DNA from: Euonymus europaeus
Taxonomy: Eukaryota; Streptophyta; Magnoliopsida; Celastrales; Celastraceae
Assembly (NCBI GenBank): GCA_963580455.1
Contig: OY756957.1
Span: 1,245,001-1,309,000 of the forward strand
Reading direction: 5' to 3'
DNA: 64,000 bases
Each line of letters opens with the position of its first letter. The first letter of the stretch is position 1. Shown piece by piece: positions 22,506-35,600 of this stretch. Under the pieces are notes generated by a model. The model had not been told where the DNA came from, searched no databases, and worked only from the letters and a program-made list of their open reading frames with translations. The translations under genes were made by a program, and so were the position numbers.

Positions 22506-23592
22506 TACAGTCTACTTGACATCCAACACTTCATATTAATTGTGATTAAATGTGAGTCATATTTTGGGCGGCTCAAACATTATTCAAAACAATATACAAA
22601 TAAAAAGGTCCGAAAATTATTGAAGGCTGTTTTGTATGAATATTTTGATTACTCCATTATTTATTCAAGCGATTTTGACATTATGTAAACGAAGCTAGTT
22701 GATAGTGATAAGTGATAAGACTAACCTTAAGTAGCTTGGATATAATAAACAGAAAGTCTTCCTCAATTCGTTTACAATTCCTCAGTGCTTCGTCAATCTT
22801 CCGCAGAAGAATTGTTGCACCTGGACATAACAAAAAGCATGCCTGTAGTGTGAAACTGATGTATATATACATTGCTACATCCTGAAAGAGGAGGAAGAAA
22901 TTGTAAGCCTTAAAAACCTTAAGAATCAAATTGCACCACAAAATCTGAAACAACCTCATTATATTTTTTTGTTTTGAAAAATTGAAAAATTAACCATTCC
23001 TTTTCAGAAATTGATGCAGCAAATACTTCCATAATGAAAGAGTGTGATGGCCAGGGCTTTGGTATGCCAAGCTATAATAAACCAGTCAGACAAGGACTAT
23101 AGGCTCTCGTAAGAAACAAAATTTTGCACACAACGCATCAAGATTGTTGAAACTGTGAATTGCATGCACCAAGTGAAGAAAATAATCTTTGCAACTTCAA
23201 CTTTCAGTTGGTTAGGTGAAAATCCATGACCTTGTAATTGATTGTTATTGTAGCTACATACATGACGACCATGTCTAGGATATTAATGATATAGATCGAC
23301 ATTCTCTAAATAACAACCATTCAAATACTGAGCCAAACACAACTAAATCTGTAAGTAAAGTCATAACCGACTGTGAGATTAATTTGACGAACCTTTTTTT
23401 TCTGTCTTGTGAACGATTAATTAGACATCTAGGGCCTTGTCTATAATAACTCGCTGTCTCATTAGTTTCATCTAATCTTCAGCCAAAACCTGAAACTTAA
23501 GATTGGAGAATATAAACCAAACTTATCAGCTTATGATATATATAAGGGAAAATATTTACTTCAAAGCAACTAATATAGTAAAATATGTCTCT

Positions 23593-23595
<3 letters not shown>

Positions 23596-23632
<37 letters not shown>
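23596..23632. repeat. (AT)n microsatellite
   Basis: An uninterrupted run of about 18 AT dinucleotides in AT-rich DNA. Likely variable in length between individuals. Confidence 0.97.
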
Positions 23633-23634
<2 letters not shown>

Positions 23635-24890
23635 TTATCCATAATTTAAAACTGTTTATTAATAAATTATTTAAGCAATTTTTTAAAAAAAAAAACCAAT
23701 CTCTCAAAACAACAATAGAACATTCACTCATAACTCATGTGAATCTATAAAACAAACATATATATATGAGTGCTATAAATTAATCTACATTCAGAAAATA
23801 ATTCCACACCTGTTTGAAAAATTCTTCATTGAGTCCGGATCAAAGGAAAGCATCTACATTTGCAAAACCTCAAAAAACAATGAGAGGAAAAGAGAAGCTA
23901 AAATCATCCTATATTTTGGAAACCATCATTACCAAACCCCAATCCAAATTTCTTTGATCTTTATCTTAATTCACCTAGCATATTGTTGACATCAAATCAC
24001 AATTATAAAATAAGAATTATAGTCTTAAACAAAGATCTAACTAACAATTAGAATAAAAAACTTCAAATGATAACTACTTTTAGAGTAAGCGGAAATGAAT
24101 AAGGGGCCTCGCAATCTTTATATATTCTATAGCTCAAATAGGGTTTTGAATTTAAAAATTCGTTCTAAAAGCATATGAAAGGAAGATTCCTGCAAATCAT
24201 ATCAGGTTATAACAAGCTCCAATCAGAATAAACTCTCCAAAACTGAACAATCGCATGCGCAAGAATAAAGAAAAGAAAAACGAAACTAGAAACGGAGACC
24301 GTTTTGTGAGGACCATAATAGACATGGTGAATGGTCCCATACTACACATAGAGCCATTCAATAAGAACGAGTAAAGAAAGTTGAAATACCTAGTAGAGCC
24401 ATCATTTTATGCACTATTTTTAGAAAAGCCAAAGCGAGGGTTTGATAGAGAACATATAATAGAAAACTTATATAACCGGAAGAAGAAAGAACGATCGACT
24501 CGAATTCTGGAACTGGAAGCTGACAGAAAGATAAGTAAGCACGCAAAAGCAAATGTATGCATTTATACAAATACCTTGTGTGTGCTCACTCTCTTCTGTC
24601 AATTTCTATGTCCAGATCAATAGCAAGAACAACACAACGACGAAGAAGAAAGACAAACAATCACGATCTGCATAATAAAGGTGATCTATATCCGGAAAGG
24701 AAAACAAAAAGCATTCTCGTAACAAGAAGAAAAAATAGCTAGATCGAGGAACCTAACAACGTTTTTGCAGGCATAAATCGGTCAGATCTGAGAAAGCCAA
24801 ACGATACGGAAATTATGTTACCAAAAATCAACAAATTAGGGTTTGATCTGTAAACCGCAGAGAAAAAAAAACGCCGAATCAATCCCTTCC

Positions 24891-25260
24891 GTTCACTCTC
24901 TCTCTCTCTCTCTCCGCCCCCTTTCTCTCTCTGTCATGCAAAGCGTCCAGGTGTCGGAGCGACGAGTACAGGTGTCCTCTTCGCCTCTCTTTATCGCGCA
25001 TAACAAATCGAACAGTAACGTTTCGGGCACTGAACATGAAACGATTACATCTAAACAACAAGAGCAAAAAAGTAACGGAGACACACATGCATTAAGAGAG
25101 TGAAAACCACGACGAATCGGAAGGGAAGAGAAGAGAAGAGAAAGAGAGAGAACGATCATCTTCGTGCAATCGTGATTGGAATCGGATGGTCTTCTGCCTA
25201 AAATCGCTGCTGTTTTGCTGGTAAAAAATGATGCCCACTGTGCCCTATGTAGGCGTCCCT
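24891..25260 (-). promoter_or_regulatory. Leader-like region with (CT)n/(GA)n tracts
   Basis: A (CT)n run (24896-24914) and a 'gaagagaagagaagag' run (25118-25145) sit in a GC-richer patch. Read on the minus strand, the patch looks like a plant 5' leader and first intron (tctctt tracts, 'gatctgaccg', 'aaaccctaattt'). It may be the start of the unrecognised minus-strand unit. The 178-codon open frame at 24893-25429 is low-complexity and was not accepted as a gene. Confidence 0.3.
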
Positions 25261-25439
25261 TGCCTTTGCGTTGTGTGTGCGTCTGAGATAAGTTAAATAA
25301 ATAAATAATTAAATTAAATTGATTTAACAAATAACTTCGTTCTAGAACCCATAAGCGATAGGGAGAGAGGTGTACATTGGTTGGGAGAACGTGTTGATTT
25401 CGTGGGCATATACCTCTCGATTGGATCAAAGTATGTTTG

Positions 25440-26154
25440 ATCGCGTATAAATTAACGAATAAATTGTATAATATATAATTATTAAATAAATTATAAAGTA
25501 TTTAATAAATTTTAATAACATATAAATTATTAATTTATTACCAGGGATATGCTCTGATTACTTTACAGCCGCTGATTTGACTGCTATTTTGCCCTGCCGT
25601 CGATCCAACAATCCATCACCATCACGGGTGGGTGGGGTCACATTCTCTCCGTCTTGGGAATTGAGACCAAGATAGGACTGCGTCTCTTTCGGAAACATAA
25701 ACTTTCTGTTTAATTAAATACATCTTTTTTTTTTGTTTAATTAAATAAATCTTGAAATGTATGTAAATACGAAAGAAGTTACTTAGGGCAACCACATTGC
25801 TAGCTCTCTCTCTCATTGCTCCATCTTTATTACACAAAAGTGGTCACACATACATAAACACATCGGCATGACACGTCTTTTAATACAATTATCATCATCA
25901 AAATATATCTTCTAATATAATATTTTTATTATTCAAAAGTCAAGCACATTCATTTATTCCATAATTTCTACACTAAAATTAATATTCAATTCCACATCTA
26001 TTATTCAAAAATAAGCCACATACCCGATCTTATCAGCAAAACATATTTTTTAATATAGTCACATCTCTTAATAACATTTGTTGTTGGTGGTTGCCCTTAT
26101 CACAGCTATATATGCTAATAATAATGTACATGCACACACCATGCTAAATATAAA
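25440..26154. other. Intergenic AT-rich DNA, no gene recognised
   Basis: Only short unsupported frames. A 'tttaattaaataaatc' phrase repeats around 25700-25750. Confidence 0.55.
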
Positions 26155-26384
26155 CTCCCTCCGTCCCATTTTAATTGTCTCCTTCACTTTTTCACACAGT
26201 TTAAGAAAGTATTTAATTTAATTTCACTTTGACGTTTATACCCTTATTTATAATGTGCATGGTTATTGAGTTTTTCAAGTTAAGGGTAAAATGATAAAAA
26301 AATAGCTTTTATTAATTGAAATGAACGTGTATTTTGAAACATCCCAAAAAAGAATAAAGGACAATTAAAATGGGACGGATGAAG
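26155..26384. mobile_element. Stowaway (Tc1/mariner) MITE, 230 bp
   Basis: The left end CTCCCTCCGTCCCATTTTAA and the right end (reverse complement CTTCATCCGTCCCATTTTAA) carry the canonical Stowaway terminal signature CTCCCTCCGTCCC, extending to TTGTC on both sides. The right flank is TA, as expected for the TA target duplication; the left flank is mutated to AA. No coding capacity. Confidence 0.9.
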
Positions 26385-28200
26385 TATATGCTACATGCGA
26401 GTATGTGACATTCCATTTCGTAATAAATAATTTAATCGATGACATTTGCCCCTTGTATTAAAATTTAATAATTAAACTTAGTGTCCGTAAATACCAAGAA
26501 AATTTCACACAGTAACCCTTGAACATGTTTGGTTTTTAAGATGCATGTATTAAATTTTCATGTCTGGCCAAGTGGGTGGGGGACCGATTCAGTGTCACCC
26601 TAACTTTTGATGACCTATTAAACAACATCATGGCCGTCCACCGTTTCACGGACTACTCATGATTGAGATCAAATTAAAATGTCGTGGCGATGCATTGAGT
26701 TTTAATTTAAATTATTCTATGTTCATGTGAAAAATAAAAAATTATGCACTCAGTCATCAAGTCTGAGCTTAAATTCATGTACAATCTCCAAACGACAGGC
26801 ATGTATACTAGGTGAGTTGCCCTTCGACATAAAATAAAAAAAAACATTGTTAATAAATGGCACACAAAATATCTATAGATGGTACCCTATATATGTCTGC
26901 AAAATGATACACAATAGTCTACCAATTATTATTACCATATATAGATCGATGTTTTTGTCTATCTAGCGGTAAACCTAAATTTTAGATTTTCCTAAAATAT
27001 TTTATGAGTGAAATTTTACATGATTCTTAGTTTTGAGTATCAATATATATTTTTGATAATATTGAGTATTAATATTTTTTGTTAATTCATAAAATACAAT
27101 TAATTATACACTTATTATTATCGTAATTATTCAGTGCAATGAAATGAAGATATATGCATTTTATCTAGCAAGTATATAGTATTATTTATCAGATTAATAT
27201 CATTATTATTCATAAAAAAATATTATTATTCACCTTGAAATGTGTGATCAATGTCCATGAATGTGTGATTGTCTTTTCAATCTTTTCAATACGATCAACG
27301 GATCTACTACCCTTATCCCGAAATCATCGAAGTCAAGGGGGAAGATTGTTTTTTTTTTCCTTAAAATTATTTTTTACATATATATTTTTTTTAAAAGTAT
27401 GAATTCCAACAATTAATTTCACAAAAGTTAAATTACACCACGAGATTAGCAGCTTAGAAAAATATAAACCGAAGCCCAGAAAAAACACATCCAAATCAAA
27501 AAACAACAAAAAATATTGTCATGTATCCGCATAACGTATACATAGTAGTGTTAAACATTGCAGACTAGTAAATCTCATAGTATCTCACACACGTCACATA
27601 ATTATTTCTTTATTATAACACAACCAAATGACTTATTCCATCCATTATTATAAACACAATGAAATCTCATATATTTAAGTCTGAGATTTTATTTTTTTGG
27701 AAAAAATATATTTTTAGACATTCAAACTCAATACCAAACAGTGTCGCGCCTAATCAATCAAAAATAGTTTTTCACGGATTTATTTAAAAGGGACAGTTCA
27801 TGAACTACAGTCAAGCTGGATGAATTTATGAATGCATGTCTACATGACAATGACTAGGGTTCCCACGAAAAAAAAAACAAAGGAAAAGATAAATGTAGAG
27901 AAGCATATGAGAGTTCAGCCAAAGGACACAAATCAGGTGCGTGTCGTCCCCATTTTATGAAATCAAACTACCGTATCAACATTTGACCATAAAATGGATG
28001 TATCAGAGATAGAAATTTAGGGGTACAAAGACAAAAGAGCTTATGCATCCCAGATTTTTCTTGCGTAGTTATGTTCACTTAGATGATTAATGTTTTATTA
28101 TGATCCTGGATCTCATGTTCAAATGTTGTTGCAGTTCGATAACTTGGAGTTCATAAGTCAAAATAACTCATCATGGCATTTACTCTCCTGCTCTATCTAT
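26385..28200. other. Intergenic AT-rich DNA, no gene recognised
   Basis: No exon, RNA gene or terminal repeat was recognised in 1.8 kb. Confidence 0.55.
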
Positions 28201-28934
28201 CAGGGCTTGGATGACCAGCTTGATAGATATCCTCAATTCTCATGATTGGGGGCTACTGTTGTGCATTTTATATTTTATCTGATTTACTCGAAATAGAGTG
28301 GTGCATGGTGATCCTCTTCTCCCTTTTACTGAAATCTTCAACCAGGGTAAAGCTTTATTTGAGGCTTTCATCTCAAGTCCAAGATGTCCTGATACTCGAA
28401 CAAGGATGCCACAGTAACAGATTCAAACATGGAGACGGCCTCCCCCTAATGGTTTCAAAATAAATGTTGATACTTCATGGATTTTGGGGGTTGACTGGGC
28501 GGGTGTGGGAGCTGTTGAGGGAGAAAGCTCAGGGAAAGTGAATTTTCGGCTTATAAACAAGCATCTCCAGCAGGTGGTCCTCTAACAATAGAAGGCTTGG
28601 GTTTCCATTTTGGATTGCAGATGACTTCTCGCCTTGGGTGGACTTCTCCTCAAATCGAAGGCGATTCGCTGGAGATGGTGAAGTATCTATCCAACAAAGT
28701 GGTTATTGATTCCCCTACAGGTTTTATTGTTCATGATCTGTATTCCATTATAAAGTCTTTGAATGCCCGTGTGTTATATGGTCCTAAACACAACTGTGTT
28801 TAACTGATGCTCTAGCTAAGTTATGCGGATTCATACCACTTCATCTAGGGAGGAGTTCACCCCTCTTGGTCGAATTGCGTCTGAAGACTACGAATTCTGG
28901 TTTATAAAATCAAGTTTTTCTCAACCAAAAAAAA
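28201..28934 (+). pseudogene. Second truncated LINE with RNase H remnant
   Basis: In mixed frames the segment reads NRVVHGDPLLPF (the linker common after plant LINE reverse transcriptases), then RPPPNGFKINVDTSW (start of the RNase H domain), then FHFGLQMTSRLGWTSPQIEGDSLEMV with the conserved Asp, and a degraded C-terminus. Several stops and frame changes show it is dead. It ends in an A-run at about 28927-28934, so it is a 5'-truncated LINE copy. It differs enough from the 13.1-kb copy to be a separate insertion. Confidence 0.75.
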
Positions 28935-29659
28935 CTCAAAATGGAACAATTTTGAACTTCAGTAACTGGAACATTTGTTGTCGAAAATAAAACATAATTA
29001 TTTTCTGATGACGACATGTTATATTAATCCCTAAATTATCTGTACTCCCAAAAAGCACTTCACATTTTCAAAATTTAAAAAATCAGATCTAACGCACAAC
29101 GAAAGTCCCAAGGGCCCAAATTGGGCTTTCTAAGTTTTCAAATCAGAATAAATGTCAAGCCCATGAAGATCTGCAACAAAGAATCCCTACATTGCCGGTC
29201 CCCTTCGTCTCTCAAAAGTCAACCGACTCATGTATGCAGACTTTCTTGATTAGGGAAAAGGGAAACAGAACATTACCATATCACCAAGGAACCATATCAC
29301 CAGGTACTTCTCAAAACTATTGTAAACAATACTAAAACCTCATTAGTTCCAACACACTATATATAACTCAATTTTCCATGAAAGTTTGATATTGTATATG
29401 AAAACTGGTTTTCTCTTTAATAAAAACTAACCCCCCAAAGAAAGTAAATACTAGCTAAGCACAACAATGGAGGACCAAAAAACTAACCTACAACAATCTA
29501 TAAACTAGACTAACAGATTTGGACATAACAACGCTGATGCTAATTAACAAACCGTGGATTGCAGAACTTATGCAAGAATGAAGCTGAAATGAGAGAGAGA
29601 GAGAGAGGGTGACTAAACGATTTAGAGAAGAAAAGTTGGAAAGACAGGGGCCATTAAAT
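28935..29659. other. Intergenic DNA, including the 3' flank of PDS5
   Basis: No gene recognised. A (GA)n tract lies at 29591-29607, about 60 bases past the PDS5 stop, and is probably inside its 3' untranslated region. Confidence 0.55.
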
Positions 29660-32600
29660 TTAGGCTCCTCTTCTACGCTTTCCCAACACCCTTGATGAGC
29701 TCGTTGACTTCCCTTTGGAACTTTCGACAACCTTCGCAGTATCAGTGGAGACGCCCTTCACATCCTCACCTCTTTTCACCTTTGATGAACCATATTTCAA
29801 CTTGCCACTGGCATTAGACTTCTCACCACTTTTTAGTGCTTTCCCCTTGACACTAAAGGTGCCCCTGGGGTTTTCTTGCCTTGACTTGTTACTCTTCGTT
29901 GAGTCATACTTAGACTTGGGAGTTCTCAATGAGATAGAGCTCTCCTCCTTCAATTTGTTAGTCTTGGGCGTGGCTCTGTCACCCTTCTTGGATTTACTTG
30001 AACTTTTTGGGGTAGCATACTTCAATTTTCGGACACCACCATCATCATCAGACTGTTTAGAATCCTTTTTGGATATGCCTTCAGCTTTACTAGCATCCTT
30101 GGACTTGTAATCAGATTTTGTTCCTGCCACTACGGATTTGGTGGAGGAAGCACTTCCAACCCTTACCAATTAGATATTTTCAACATTCAGAAACCAACCA
30201 AATAAAAAGATGACCCTTGATCCCGAGTAAGTACACTCACCTTTTATGTGAAGTTTTCAATTTGCCATGGTTAATTGACTTATCAAAATTTCCTTTCAGT
30301 TTCTTCTTGAGGGGCCTGGTAAAAAAATCCAAGGATGTTAATGAGACCAAGCAAAAAATAAACATCAAGCCAGAAAAGACACCAAAGAGAACCAAGCCTA
30401 AGGAAATACAACACAGAATTAAAAGAAAGCCACAATCTCAATGAGGTTATTTATCACTACCACAATAGTCTAACCATAAAAAACCACAAAATGATACATT
30501 TCAGGGAATGTAAACCAGATATCAAACACATGAATCATTCACTGACATGCACACACAGGCCTGTAGACCACCCCTGTTCAACAGTCAGCAACATAAAAAT
30601 CAAATGCTTCCAAGTGGCACTAGCAAACAAGTTAAAACCAGAATTTAAGCATAAAGGACTACACATCAGGCCCAAAATAGAACACTTTCAAGTATCGGAG
30701 TTCCAGACAAGATTAAGCAATCCAAGAAACACAAGAAATCGTGTCCAATGAGGTACAATTCTCAGTGCCCATAATTTTTCTACCTTTGTCTTAATTGCAG
30801 GAAATATGAAGACAACAAGAAGCCTACTAAGAACCACAAGAAGAAAAAAAATATATGATTAGTTTTTTTATGAAAGAAAATATATTTGATCCCAAACTAT
30901 GAACTTTTCCTGAGCAACAAATTCTTAGTCACACCTACTCAGGCCTAGAAAAGCTATTATATCCAAAAGCAGGGGAAATAATAAATAAATAACAAATTTA
31001 GAATGACAGCACCTACATTTCAGTTGAAGCATCAGGAGTTGGATGATCAGCTTTCTCTTCCTGTCAACGTAACATATCAGCATTCAAAATTTATCATCAT
31101 AAGATCTAAAATACAGAACAAATTAACAGCAGACAAGGCAGCCACGAACCCTATCATATCCAGATACATCTGAAATGATCTGCCATTTCTCTCTTTCCAG
31201 ATGTAGTTGTTCTACATCACCATCATGGTATACAACCTACGGGAGAAAGATATCAACACAGACTTGAGCTGTAAATAAATTAATATATACACAGAAATTC
31301 ATGCAACTCCAACACAAATATGAGCCTCAATAATTTCTAATGCATAGAGAAAGAGAGGGGACGTGGGAATCCAACCCATTACCAATGCCTCACCTTATGC
31401 ATTTTCTTAACAGAATCAAAAGAATTGATGACTCCTTCATAATACCTGTGAGATGAAATAGGTAAGGTGGATCAATATGCATTGAACATTTTGATTTCAC
31501 GCCCACAACGGAATCCCATGATGAGTCAAAACTTTTAAGGCACATGAATGTTAAAAAGGAAAATTGACATCCTTTACTGTTACAGAAATTCAATTGTCGC
31601 AATATCAACAGCTCAACAACAAAGTGAGGAAGGAATGGTTGTTGCAACTAAATGTAAATCATAATTTATAAAGGAAATGATGGTGTGAATAACTTGTGAA
31701 CAAAACCATCTTATTTTGGAACAGAAAAAAAAAGATAGAACACAATATTATACCATGAGACAGCAGTTTTTTCTTTCCTGCTCCTTAAAACTTTGGTTTC
31801 ACTTTATATCATATGAAATTAAATTACGGCGCTGAGAACAATAAATAAGCATTATGAATACAGAAATTTACATGGCATACTTCATTCTGTCACACATCAA
31901 GAACTTCCGATGAGAATTCTAAAGAATGGACAGTGAGGGTGAGGAAACAATGAGAAGAAAACAATGAACAAGATGGAGCCAAAGACAAAAATTCTACCAG
32001 TACCAGGTAAAAAATAGTAAAATACATATAAATGAATCACCAAAAACTAATTGACCAAGGAAATTGTGTTGCACCTCGAATTTGCACATTCACACATATT
32101 CTATTACTACAAGAAGGGACTGTCTGTTATAGTATGCACCCTTACGTTGCAACAGGAAATAACATCAACCATTACTTAACATAGAACATAGGAATCACAA
32201 ACTATAAGATTAGCACTTACTTTTTGTCCAAAGGCCACCAGACCTTGACCTTCTTACCAATCAACTCACCAAAATCCACATCACCAAGTTCTTCCTGAAA
32301 CAGCATTCATAAAATAAGAAAAATTGGTCAGAAAGTACACAAACCAAAGAAATTGTAGAATATGAAACGTAAGGGGACAAGGGAGCAGAACCATAATTTT
32401 GAAAATGGATGAGGGAGAGGAGGGGGATGGGGGAATCAAATAGTTTATTAAATCAAGAGAGCGCAAGGTTTGGCTGACCACGCTCATCGGATAACCAGCC
32501 AATATATCACCGCAGCAGTGATTGAAACTTAAACCTAAGATTACTGAGATAGTAATAAAACTGCTCTCCAAACAGAATTGCTACAGAAGCCCCTAGTGTG

Positions 32601-35600
32601 GAACTATTATTGAAGCGCTAGAAGATCTATATCGGATAACAACAGGAAAACTACCCCAACCTCACATAAAAGGAAACGGTATAATTTACCACTAGAATTC
32701 TATGATCTTCAAGCAGAGCATTCAAAACCAACCAAAATGTCATAATTCTGATGAACTCGCATGACGTCTTTAAGAATAAATACTACAGGATTTTTCAAGA
32801 TGAGGAATGCTCCACTAATGTTTTCTTTGATGCTTGGCTTATTGTGCTTAAGCTTTGGCTAAGTGGAAATTGTTCTAATATCTTCGATTGTCTAAATTTT
32901 ACATCTTTGTAATTCTAGTTGTTTTGGGTTGCACCCCCTTGGTGCCTTTAATACAATTTTTTCTATTAAAAAAAAAAATCTCCGCCACCAAGATTACGAA
33001 CCTTTTCTTTCCCTAGGTTGCGCTTCCTTTTGGAATTTGTCTTCGGACTCTCCTTAAGGAGATGTTCAATTGATTTCGGAGAAGAAACCTGAATCAAGAA
33101 AATAATCAACAGTTCTGCCAGTTGTTGGACTCTGCAAGAAAACTAATAGCAATTATAAGATCAGAATCAAATAATATATATAGCCAATGAGAACATACTT
33201 CATCATCTTTGGTTGAAGCCTTTTCCAAAACTGCTTTGGACCGCCTTTTCTTATTTCCTGACTGAATAGGAGTCAAATCTTCCCCAATTTTACCCAGAGC
33301 ATCTATCTTCTTAGCAAGATGTTTAGCCTCAGACTCAATTGTTGTGCCACTTCCCTTCTTAGGCGCGTCTCCCATGAGTGGTGATTCAGCCTCTTTAGAG
33401 GATCCAGTATGCAACTTTTTCCCAGAATGCCTATGCGGTTTATTCTCTGTGTCACTAGCTCCTTCAGATGCCTTCTTAGGCACATCCTCAGCAGGCACAC
33501 ATCCTTCATTCTTCATGGATATCCCAGTCTTTCTAGAACGGCTTTCATCAGCAATGCCACCATCGGGTGAAGAAGAAGATGCATTTATGGTTTCACCATC
33601 TACAACCTTTGGCGACAGTTGGTCATCAATCGCTATTTCATTTTCTAAAACCTTTTCATTTTCTAAAGGCAAAACTGGATCAACAGATAGATCCTTGCTA
33701 GATTCACAGGATATATCCATGTTCTGACTTTTATGGTCTGGAAAATCCTCAGCTTCCTTCTCACCGGTAGTTTGAGAAATCTCAGAAGGTTCTGACAATT
33801 TAAAAGAAGAGTTAGGCTTCCTCCCTCTTCTCTTGCTAGCTTGCTCTCGATTATGTCCCAGGCTGACTACCTTCTCTACATCCATGCCCCCAGGTCCATC
33901 ATCAGTCGATCCATCAATAGCCTTTGGCTGATCTGTTTGCTGGGCAACCTCCTGCTTCTCTGAGGAATCAGGATCAACCAATGACTTGTCTAAGCCGGTT
34001 TGCAGAATACCATTTTCCTCAACAGGCTTGGAAGCCGAGTCATTTGTAGGACCACTTTGCTCAACAGATGGTGCTTCTGTTTCTGTCTTTTCATTATCCT
34101 GACCAAAACATTGTAAAATCAGTTAGTTATTGGGGCTAAATCTTGAAACCAATACACATATACACACAAAAAAAGAGTTCGGCAAGACATGCCTGCTTTG
34201 CATCATCCATTGAAGCGTTCATTATCTTGCTCTCACCAGCCTGTATTCACACAACAAAAAGTATAAAAAAGGATTCTTATATTTATATGAAGCTTGATAA
34301 TAAACAAGAAGATCAAAGAACAACCATATCAACATTGGAAAAAGTCACCACCAATGCAAAGTTAACCGAATCCTCAGCCTATTGGTCAGTAAATGAAAGA
34401 GATTAACAAACCAAGATGACAAAACAATTGGAAGTTTTATTTTCCCCACTCATACTCTTAGCCAACACCAATGTAATGTAGACAATGATAAGCTATATAG
34501 CAAACAACACTTCTATTGCTTCACAAATCGCAATAAAAGCACAACATAAAACCTCTACAATGATTCCCTAAAATATATTGTTTAGTAATAACACCCAATT
34601 TCAAACATCATATACAAAATTCCACAAAATTAAAGAATAGATTAAGATATATCGGTTGGTTTCCACTCAACAAAAAAAGGACAGATGTCCCAACTGTACT
34701 CGCAATTCGTGAGAGGGAGGTAAACTGGTGGTTGAGGCAAATATTAAATAACTTATTGCCACTAACAATGCACTAGGGAAGAGGAACTAAAATGGTTAGC
34801 ATCTTTAGGTGAGATAGGACATAAACTAGATGAGAGAAGCTACCATATGTTCATCAGCATCATGGGCATCCTTCAGGTCATCTCCAGATATTTCACCACA
34901 TATAGAAGCGACCACTTTACTATAATCATCAAAAGAAATGCCCAAGGTTTTCACTGCTTGTATCAGATATGGTTTAAGCTTACTAGAAGAACTTTTGAGC
35001 ACCTTCTCTCCAAGCTTCCGAGCAATAGGCAGAATTTCCTGGAAAACAAAGAAAATCATCACAAAATTGATTTAGGGAAACAAAAACACAAAAAATATGA
35101 CAACTTACCTCATTGTTCCTTATGCTAGCCAATAATGGAGATAATAGGTCCATAGTGATTTCCTCACTTTCTTCTAGAACAAGACTCATAATGATCTTCA
35201 TCGATGAGAACACATTTCCAGGATGGTGGTCCCTGGAAAATGAACAAATTACTGCCTCAACTTTCAGGAAGTAAATTATTTACCCTCACAAAACTTCTAT
35301 TGCCACCAAAACACAAAATTATCCAGGGAAAGAACAGATTACATCCATCTTGTCATTCCACAACACCCCCACCCCCACACAAAAAAAAAAAAAAAAAAAA
35401 CTGCCGAAGCCTTGTACAGGGAATTAAATTCAATGCAGATATTATAACAAACCTGATTGATTTTAGGAAATGCTGAAACATCTCTACAATCAGCTCATCA
35501 CATTCGAGATCAAGCATTACGACACATGACCTCACCTTCGCCACAGTTTCAAGAATTGAAGTCCTCTTGGCATATGATCCACTAGATTTATCAGACAGAT

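Larger units (their letters stand above)
20590..24890 (-). other. No gene recognised; possible decayed spliced unit on minus strand
   Basis: No protein family was identified. On the minus strand, several short segments are bounded by plausible splice signals: for example 21088-21138 (...gtag/GACGTG...CTCAG/gtatga) and 22728-22818 (...tccag/GTGCAA...CTTAAG/gttagt). At 20600-20720 the minus strand can be read as a stop-free stretch containing KFMVCNDVEVQL. These could be exons of an unfamiliar or non-coding transcript, or chance. The region also holds a (AT)n tract and a 70-bp duplication listed separately. Confidence 0.25.

Noticed and set aside
24893..25429. 178-codon minus-strand open frame
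   Set aside because: Low-complexity Arg/Glu-Ser content from (CT)n and GA-rich DNA, no family motif; better read as a leader-like region.
29715..30110. 131-codon plus-strand frame
   Set aside because: Antisense shadow of the Lys/Ser-rich last exon of PDS5; biased composition explains the lack of stops.
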